From contig JAIXKJ010000001.1 of the NCBI GenBank assembly GCA_026928255.1, positions 310,001 to 374,000 of the forward strand: DNA of 64,000 bases, in the 5' to 3' direction. The DNA comes from Anaerolineales bacterium. GTDB taxonomy: Bacteria > Chloroflexota > Anaerolineae > Anaerolineales > Villigracilaceae. The number at the start of each line of letters is the position of its first letter. The stretch's first letter is position 1. The position numbers were made by a program, and so were the translations under genes. Shown here one piece after another: positions 58,440 to 64,000 of this stretch. The notes beneath the pieces are model-generated. The model worked only from the letters and a program-made list of their open reading frames with translations, made no database searches and had not been told where the DNA came from.

Positions 58440-60500
58440 TTAGCGCAAGTCAAACTCGCCTAATTTATCTTCGTACGATATTAATTGAATGCCGCCTTGC
58501 GCGAAGTCCACTTTGCCTGAATACGAGAGACGGAAATCGTCGGCGTCGTCTTTCATCCACACGTCCACTTGATGTTCGCCGGGCGCGACTTCCAAAAATT
58601 CCAGCGCGGAGATGCGTCCGTTGCCGGAAATGCCCGAAGGCTTGTAAGTTTTTTCGAGAATAGTCTCTCCGTCCACGACGACGCGCACGCTGACGGGGAA
58701 GTGCGTTCCGCCGAAAATTTTCACCGGGTCAGCGCCTTCGGGCAGGACGATGCCGGGCGGAATCGCCGCCGCTTCAATTTTGCCTTTCGCGTCAACGGCA
58801 ATTCGCAACCCGCTTTGACTCGCCGCCTTCATGCTGCTGTTAACGTCTAACGGCAGCGCCAGCGCGAAAATTCCCAAGAGCAAAATCGCGCCGATGATTC
58901 CGCCGACGAGCGAAGGAATCATTTTGTTGCGATCTTTCACTTGCGGCACAGCCGTTTCGATTTTTTTCTTCGGCGCTTTGGATTGATGCAAATTGTCCAA
59001 AAGGTTGGCGACGGCTTTTGAGTCGTTGGGAGTCGCGTCGAGCCAGTGCAGGTTTTCCGTCATTAACGCCGAGCGCATTTGCAAACGGTTCGCCATCCAA
59101 TGCGAGCCTTCGCGGTAGATGTTGTCGTCGTAAGGTTGAGAGACGATGACCACGTCGCGGACTTTTTCTTTTTGCAAAGATTTTATCCACTCGATGTTGA
59201 CGGTCGCAATAGACGGAAGCGCCATCGTCAGAATGCGCCCGTCGTCCGCGCCCCAACTGGACACGGCGAAGGGCGCGTCGCCGCGATTCGCCGTCAACGA
59301 AGCGGGGATTCCGCCCAGCGCTTCGTCGCGCATGCTGGTAAAGAGGACGGTTACCGGATGTCCGCTGTCCGCTTCGCGGTTGACGGCGTCTTTCAGCGCG
59401 TTGAAGGTTCGGTCGTTGTTGTGTCCGATTTTTAGGTCAATGGCGTCGGTGGGGCAGGCGCCGACGCAGATTCCGCAGCCGGTGCATTGGTCGGGGTTGA
59501 CGACGGCGAGTTTCGTGTAGGGCGTGTCGTCGCTGCGATCGATCATGCGAATCGTGTCGTAGGGACATTCCGCGTAACACAAGTTGCAGCCGATGCATTT
59601 GGGGTCGTCAATGACGGCGGGACCTAAATCGCGCCCTTTGAAAAGCCAAGGCAACATGAAGAGACTGCCGACGACTAAGACCGCTAATCCCCAAAAGATG
59701 ATGTTGCCCCAAACGTCAATCATCGGCAGCAAGCCGAGATAGAGCATGTCAATCGGCACATTTTTGGGAAGCGTCGTTAAATCCACTTCGGATAATAATT
59801 GCACGGGTTTGATTAACGCTAAAAACGCCAAGCCGATTAGCGCTTGCACGGCGACCCAACGCGGCGCCCACCAGCGCGCGCGCGAAAGGCGGATGCTGTG
59901 GACGTAAATGCCGAGAAAACCAATCAGCGGCAAAAAGACGTGCAAAAAGATAACGATGACGAAGTTAGAGAAGGTGCGCGATTCGATGTCGGTTGCGACG
60001 TACGTCAAGCCCGATGTGCCCGCAACGGTTTGCATCATAAATTCGGTCATCCATTGCGCGCGCGTGTCCCAAACCATCCAGTAGCCGAGCGTGCCAGTCA
60101 GCCAAACGCCTGCGAGCATAATCCAGCCGCTCGTCCACGCCAGCCAACGCGCGCCCCAAAAGCGGTCGCCTGAAAGCATTCTGAGCATGTGCAAAACGAC
60201 GAGCAAAATCATCGCGTCGCTGGCGTAACGGTGAACGCTGCGGATGAAAATGCCGAACCAAGTCGAATCAATTTTTTGCATGGTCAGGTAGGCGACGTCG
60301 AGACCTGGACGGTAGAGCAACACCAAGTACGTCCCCGTGGCGATTAAGACCAAAAGCATGAAGATGGTTAACGTGCCGAGATGATAAAGCGGATTAAAGT
60401 CCGATTTGGCGAAGCGGTTGATGATGCCGTCTGCCCAAGCCCAGACTTTTTCAAACGAACGCAAAAATTTGCGTTTCGCGTAAAGATTAGGAAGCGTCAT
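58440..60500 (-). CDS. Cytochrome b-ferredoxin fusion with a degenerate MvhD-like region
   Basis: The 686-residue protein starts at ATG 60500. Residues ~40-290 resemble cytochrome b/b6: eight helices or so with heme ligand pairs H90-X13-H104 and H187-X13-H201. In place of the Qo PEWY motif there is PIDMLYLGLLP. Residues 300-355 form a 2[4Fe-4S] ferredoxin (C302, 305, 308, 312 and C339, 342, 345, 349). Residues ~380-480 (PVTVLFTSM, TVNIEWIKSLQKEKVRDVVI, REGSHWMANRLQMRS) recall the MvhD/FlpD hydrogenase subunit but contain no Cys. After a helix (~527-550) an extracytoplasmic Ig-like domain ends the chain. It follows the copper ATPase by 25 bases. Confidence 0.8.
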   Translation of the reverse strand: MTLPNLYAKRKFLRSFEKVWAWADGIINRFAKSDFNPLYHLGTLTIFMLLVLIATGTYLVLLYRPGLDVAYLTMQKIDSTWFGIFIRSVHRYASDAMILLVVLHMLRMLSGDRFWGARWLAWTSGWIMLAGVWLTGTLGYWMVWDTRAQWMTEFMMQTVAGTSGLTYVATDIESRTFSNFVIVIFLHVFLPLIGFLGIYVHSIRLSRARWWAPRWVAVQALIGLAFLALIKPVQLLSEVDLTTLPKNVPIDMLYLGLLPMIDVWGNIIFWGLAVLVVGSLFMLPWLFKGRDLGPAVIDDPKCIGCNLCYAECPYDTIRMIDRSDDTPYTKLAVVNPDQCTGCGICVGACPTDAIDLKIGHNNDRTFNALKDAVNREADSGHPVTVLFTSMRDEALGGIPASLTANRGDAPFAVSSWGADDGRILTMALPSIATVNIEWIKSLQKEKVRDVVIVSQPYDDNIYREGSHWMANRLQMRSALMTENLHWLDATPNDSKAVANLLDNLHQSKAPKKKIETAVPQVKDRNKMIPSLVGGIIGAILLLGIFALALPLDVNSSMKAASQSGLRIAVDAKGKIEAAAIPPGIVLPEGADPVKIFGGTHFPVSVRVVVDGETILEKTYKPSGISGNGRISALEFLEVAPGEHQVDVWMKDDADDFRLSYSGKVDFAQGGIQLISYEDKLGEFDLR

Positions 60501-60525
60501 GTTGTGATTTCCATTTCGTAAAAAA

Positions 60526-62889
60526 TTATTCTTCGTCTTCGTCCGCTTTGTCAAACAGCGGAAATTTATTCATTTTCATCGCGTTGGCGGTAACGAAAAT
60601 GCTGCTTGCCACCATCGCCAACGCCGCGAAGACCGGGCGCAGCAGCCCCGCCATCGCCAGCGCCACGCCGAACAGATTGTAAATTACCGCCCAGCCGAGA
60701 TTTTGGCGCACGCGCCTCATCGTCTCGCGCGATAAGTCTACCAGCCAAACGACCATGCGTAAATCATCGCGCATCAACACGATGTCGGCGGCGCTGCGCG
60801 CCACGTCCGTGCCGTGATTCATCGCCAAGCCGACTCGCGCGGCGGCAAGCGCCGGCGCGTCGTTAATTCCGTCGCCGACCATCGCCGCGTTTCCGACGAG
60901 GCGAGTCATCTTCTCTTCGGGCGTTAGCGCCGCTTGCACGGGGACGCCAAGCGTCTTTTGCCAGCGTTCGCCCGCGCCAATTTCGTCGCCAGTCAGCACG
61001 CCCAATTGCAAATTCCGCGCTTGCAGTTGCGCCATCGTCTCTTTTGTTTCTTCGCGGATCGTTTCGCCTAAGCCGATTAACCCTTGAACTTTTCCTCCCC
61101 ATGCGGCGTAGACGACAACCCAGCCCGCCGCTTTCCACGCTTCGGCTTGTTGACTTAATTCCTCAGGCAGATTCAACCCTTCGTCCTTCATCAGGCGCAA
61201 CGAGCCGACGACAACGGACGTTTTTTGATTTTCAATTTGCAACTCGCCTTTGACGCCTAACGCGGGCAACGCCTTAAAGGCGCTCGGTTTGACGAGTCGA
61301 ACTTCTCGCGCTTTGGCGAAATCCACAATGGCTTGCGCCAGCGGATGTTCGGACTCGTTCTCGACGGAGGCGACGGCTTGCAAAAATTCGGGCGTGTCGG
61401 GAAGCAGCGCCTGCGCCTTCATCGGCAGCTGAGTCAGCGTGCCTGTTTTGTCGAAGAAGATTTTGTCCGCTTTGGCGAGCCCTTCGAGCGCGGCGGCGCT
61501 TCGCAAAATTGCGCCCGATTTGGCGGCGCGTTCTAACGAAAGCCAAAGCGTCAACGGCGTAGCCAGCCCCAAAGCGCAGGGACAGGCGATGAGCAAAACG
61601 GAAAGCGCGACGAGCAACCCGCGCTCCGCGCCTGAGGCGTAATTCCAATAAAGAAAAGCGAGAGTCGCCAACGCGAGCGCGGCGGGAGTCATCCACGCCG
61701 AAAGTTTGTCCACCGTGCGTTCGAGCGGCGAACGCGCCCAAAGCGCTTCGTGCAAAAGCCGCCCGACTTGCCCAGCCATCGTCGCTTCGCCGACGGCGGA
61801 GGCGATGACTTCAAATCCGCCGTCGAGGTTAATCGTCCCGGCTTTGACGGCGTCGCCTTCGCGGCGAGAGACGGGTTTGGGCTCGCCAGTCAAAAGCGAT
61901 TCGTCCACGTCGCCTTCGCCGAGCGCGATTAATCCGTCCACGGGGAAGCGCTCGCCCGGTCGAACGCGGACGCGCATTCCCGCTTTGAGATCGGCGACGT
62001 TGACCGTTTTATCTTCGTCGGCAGAGACGACAACCGCCGTGTCTGGAATTTTTTCGAGCAATTTCGCCACCGCTTTGTTGCTGGATTTATGCGCTTGCAT
62101 TTCCAGCCAACGCCCGATGGAGACGAGGAAAATTAACATGGTGGCGGTGTCGAAATATAAACCGCCATGTCCGACGACGAGGTGATAAACCGACAGCCCA
62201 AACGCGGAGAAAGCGCCGATGGCGATGAGCGTGTGCAAGTTGGGTTGTCCGCGCAAGAGGCTGGCGAAACCCGCGCGCAAAATGGGCAGACCGAGCAACA
62301 GCAAAACGGGGATGGCGGAAATCAACATCATCACTTGGAAGAAATCCACCAGCGGCTGCGATTCGGGCGTGGCGAGGTTGAAAATTTCGCGGATGTAAAT
62401 TCCCGCGCCGACGACCATATCGTGCAAAACCATCACGCCGCTAATCAGCAGGCGCATGTAAAAAGATTCTTCTTCGTCGTAAGGTTTTTCGTTTGGAAGC
62501 GCGGCTTTATAACCGAGCGATTTTATTCGCTTTTTGAGTTGGCGCGGGTTAGTCAGGGTTTGGTCGAAAGTCAAGTTGGCTTGCTGTTGAATAAAACTCA
62601 CTTCGGCGCTGACCACGCCTTTTGTGCGTTTGAGTTGTTCGTTCACCAGCCACGCGCAGGAGGAACACCACATATCGCCGAGCGATAAGGTGATGTTGTC
62701 CGCGTTGGCGGAATTAATCGGCGCGGCGGACTCGACGGGAGATTCCGCCAACAAAGCGGAGACTTCTCTGCAAGACGGGCAACAGAACACGTCGCCGCGC
62801 TCGTTGGTCAGCGGGTGGAGAGTCGTCAGCCCGCAGAGCGAGCAAACGGAGAGCGATTTAGCGGAAGGTGCGGAAGCGGCGATGGACAT
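60526..62889 (-). CDS. ccoI: Copper-transporting P-type ATPase, CcoI/FixI type
   Basis: The N-terminus has two Cys clusters, CSLCG (C16, C19) and FCCPSC (C36, C37, C40), then a metal-binding domain with DMWCSSCAWLV (C75, C78). This is the layout of CcoI/FixI ATPases, which supply copper to heme-copper oxidases. Later motifs are LLTGEPKPVSRREGDAV, the CPC transport site LLIACPCALGLATPLT, the phosphorylated Asp in FFDKTGTLTQ, and GDGINDAPALAAARVG. The 787 residues are complete. Neighbours encode a probable oxidase subunit, a TauE/SafE protein and the cytochrome b fusion. Confidence 0.92.
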   Translation of the reverse strand: MSIAASAPSAKSLSVCSLCGLTTLHPLTNERGDVFCCPSCREVSALLAESPVESAAPINSANADNITLSLGDMWCSSCAWLVNEQLKRTKGVVSAEVSFIQQQANLTFDQTLTNPRQLKKRIKSLGYKAALPNEKPYDEEESFYMRLLISGVMVLHDMVVGAGIYIREIFNLATPESQPLVDFFQVMMLISAIPVLLLLGLPILRAGFASLLRGQPNLHTLIAIGAFSAFGLSVYHLVVGHGGLYFDTATMLIFLVSIGRWLEMQAHKSSNKAVAKLLEKIPDTAVVVSADEDKTVNVADLKAGMRVRVRPGERFPVDGLIALGEGDVDESLLTGEPKPVSRREGDAVKAGTINLDGGFEVIASAVGEATMAGQVGRLLHEALWARSPLERTVDKLSAWMTPAALALATLAFLYWNYASGAERGLLVALSVLLIACPCALGLATPLTLWLSLERAAKSGAILRSAAALEGLAKADKIFFDKTGTLTQLPMKAQALLPDTPEFLQAVASVENESEHPLAQAIVDFAKAREVRLVKPSAFKALPALGVKGELQIENQKTSVVVGSLRLMKDEGLNLPEELSQQAEAWKAAGWVVVYAAWGGKVQGLIGLGETIREETKETMAQLQARNLQLGVLTGDEIGAGERWQKTLGVPVQAALTPEEKMTRLVGNAAMVGDGINDAPALAAARVGLAMNHGTDVARSAADIVLMRDDLRMVVWLVDLSRETMRRVRQNLGWAVIYNLFGVALAMAGLLRPVFAALAMVASSIFVTANAMKMNKFPLFDKADEDEE

Positions 62890-62892
62890 AAT

Positions 62893-63561
62893 TTACCAGA
62901 ACATGAATTCCCCAAGCATGAAGTGATTGACTAAACCTAATGCGGCGAATCCGCGCATGGCAAATTGAAAGCCGAAAACCATCAGCGTGAGAGAGGCGAG
63001 TCCGCGAGACCAAAGGCGCGAGAGGGATTTTCCCGCCAGCCATTTGACGAGAAACAGACTCGGAACGGTGGCAATGCCGAAGACGAACATATTCAACGCG
63101 CCCAGCCAAGCGGATTTGGCGGCAATGGCGGTAACGAGCGCGGCGAGAATTAAGCCGCAGGGGAGGAGTCCCCAAAGGAGGCCGATCAAGTACGGGCTGA
63201 GGGGAGAGGCGGATTTATATCCGCGCATTAACTTGCCCCAGCGTCCGCTCCAACCTGAAAGGAGGAGTTCGGGCGAGGGAGTTAATCCAATAAACGCCGC
63301 CGCCATGTAAAAAGCGATCAGCGCGAAAAGAATGGAAATAATGGCTTGGAGGTTGTGAAAAGACCAGAGCGTTTGTCCGAAAACGCCGAAGATTGCGCCG
63401 AGCAGCGAGTAGGTAGTGATGCGCCCGGCGTGGACGAGAATCCACGAGAGTTTATTTTGGAAGAGGGTTTGGCGGTCGAGAAGGATAACGATGCCGCCGC
63501 ACATGCCGACGCAATGACCGAAACTTCCGAGAAAACCGATAAGGAAAGGAGCAAGTAACAT
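62893..63561 (-). CDS. Sulfite exporter TauE/SafE-like (UreH/DsbD-type) membrane protein
   Basis: The 222-residue protein has six helices. Its first loop holds GFLGSFGHCVGMCGGIVIL; the HCxGMCG signature marks the small TauE/SafE (DsbD_2) proteins commonly found next to ccoI and ccoS in cbb3 oxidase clusters. LLWGLLPCGLILAAL is the second conserved Cys motif, suggesting metal or thiol handling and not sulfite export. It ends 3 bases before the ATPase start, so the two are in one operon. Confidence 0.88.
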   Translation of the reverse strand: MLLAPFLIGFLGSFGHCVGMCGGIVILLDRQTLFQNKLSWILVHAGRITTYSLLGAIFGVFGQTLWSFHNLQAIISILFALIAFYMAAAFIGLTPSPELLLSGWSGRWGKLMRGYKSASPLSPYLIGLLWGLLPCGLILAALVTAIAAKSAWLGALNMFVFGIATVPSLFLVKWLAGKSLSRLWSRGLASLTLMVFGFQFAMRGFAALGLVNHFMLGEFMFW

Positions 63562-63634
63562 AAGGGTTGTTGTCTCGAAAAAATAACAATAAAAAGTTTT
63601 ATAGAAATCTTTGAGACGTTCTTTATCAAGCGTA

Positions 63635-63670
63635 TTTCCGCCCGAAGCGCAATTGCGCTTCGGGCGGAAA
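63635..63670. repeat. Perfect 36-bp palindrome
   Basis: TTTCCGCCCGAAGCGC pairs with GCGCTTCGGGCGGAAA around AATT (63635-63670), in the gap between the oxidase subunit and the TauE/SafE gene. It probably forms a very stable RNA hairpin. The T run on the minus strand is short, so it may be a terminator with read-through or a processing/stability element. Confidence 0.85.
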
Positions 63671-63690
63671 TGTTGGGGGAGAAAATGAAA

Positions 63691-64000
63691 CTAGCGGATG
63701 AACCAAGTGCGTCCGAGCAGCCACCAGTTAGCGAGGTAGTACACGGCGAACCAAACGAGGAAGGCGAAGACGAGAACGAACGTGCCTTTGGGTTGATTCT
63801 GTTTCTTTTCCATCTGCTCTTCGGTAATGCTGGCAGATTCGAGCAGCGGGTTGCCTTCGCCGCCAGCGACCAAAATGGTTGCGGCTTCTTTGCGTTCGCC
63901 GGTGAAGATGGAAACGAGGACGACGGCAATGTACATGATGCCGCCGACGACCGCAATCAACGCGCCGATGCCGAAGATAGCGAGCGTCAGGTTGACGGTG
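63691..64000 (-). CDS. C-terminal part of a probable heme-copper oxidase subunit I (5' end outside window)
   Basis: The frame is open to the window edge, giving at least 102 residues. A helix (NLTLAIFGIGALIAVVGG and on to about VSIFTG) is followed by a cytoplasmic-type segment with GERKEAA and EEQMEKKQNQPKGT and a final helix (VLVFAFLVWFAVYYLANWWL) ending RTWFIR. The layout agrees with the last helices of cytochrome c oxidase subunit I, and the ccoI-type neighbours support this. No catalytic His lies in this part, so the identity is inference; the start shown is the window end. Confidence 0.5.
   Translation of the reverse strand, partial: TVNLTLAIFGIGALIAVVGGIMYIAVVLVSIFTGERKEAATILVAGGEGNPLLESASITEEQMEKKQNQPKGTFVLVFAFLVWFAVYYLANWWLLGRTWFIR

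Overview
The window reads as a chromosomal segment of a Chloroflexota bacterium, most likely class Anaerolineae. This is an inference from a GC-rich core gene set, a type I topoisomerase with an extra N-terminal zinc ribbon, a Tad-type secretion operon without pilin or secretin, a complex I operon with two NuoM genes, lysine synthesis by the alpha-aminoadipate route, and typical short intergenic repeats. There is no rRNA, no insertion sequence, no prophage and no CRISPR array. Almost all of it is housekeeping sequence.

Layout. 1-5.1 kb: the end of SMC, an EamA transporter-glutamine synthetase operon, a 6S RNA on the minus strand and the L25/Ctc ribosomal protein. 5.2-10.5 kb: a second EamA transporter and three polytopic GT-C-type glycosyltransferase-like proteins. 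10.5-18.1 kb: a DegS/DegU-type two-component pair followed by cpaB-cpaE-cpaF-tadB-tadC. 18.2-28.2 kb: comF, hpf, an atypical Lgt homologue with a TlpA-like thioredoxin, then ffh-rpsP-khpA-rimM-dprA-manC and topA. 28.2-35.5 kb: a conserved membrane protein, greA, a dGTPase-like HD hydrolase, tRNA-Leu(UAA), a phosphoesterase, an amino acid permease, a nucleotidyltransferase-like protein and a lipoprotein. 35.5-44.7 kb: nuoA-H-J-K-L-M-M-N, the membrane arm of complex I only. 44.7-47.0 kb: atpI-B-E-F, the FO part of ATP synthase, with a b subunit fused to the C-terminal domain of delta. 47-51.6 kb: murE, a GNAT enzyme, a CBS-pair protein, a threonine dehydratase-like enzyme and a 2-hydroxyacid dehydrogenase. 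51.7-57.4 kb: homocitrate synthase, homoaconitase large and small subunits, homoisocitrate dehydrogenase and LysX. 57.4-64 kb: a GlsB/YeaQ protein, a small membrane-anchored protein, and a minus-strand respiratory block made of the end of a probable heme-copper oxidase subunit, a TauE/SafE-like protein, a CcoI/FixI-type copper ATPase and a cytochrome b-ferredoxin fusion.

Main observations. (1) The lysine operon starts with a strong promoter, a leaderless 39-codon reading frame with Lys-Ser-Lys-Arg-Lys, a UUCG-capped stem, and an intrinsic terminator whose 5' arm and loop can pair over 9 bp with the 3' arm of the first stem. This is the complete logic of leader-peptide attenuation. (2) The cytochrome b protein carries two heme-ligating His pairs, two [4Fe-4S] motifs and a region that may be a cysteine-less relative of the MvhD/FlpD hydrogenase subunit. 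(3) The second NuoM has Leu where the first has the channel lysine K234. (4) The ATP synthase b subunit is fused to only the C-terminal half of delta. (5) Several promoters are followed almost at once by a terminator-like hairpin (EamA-glnA, rplY, topA, lysine operon). All functional statements come from reading motifs; no database search was run.
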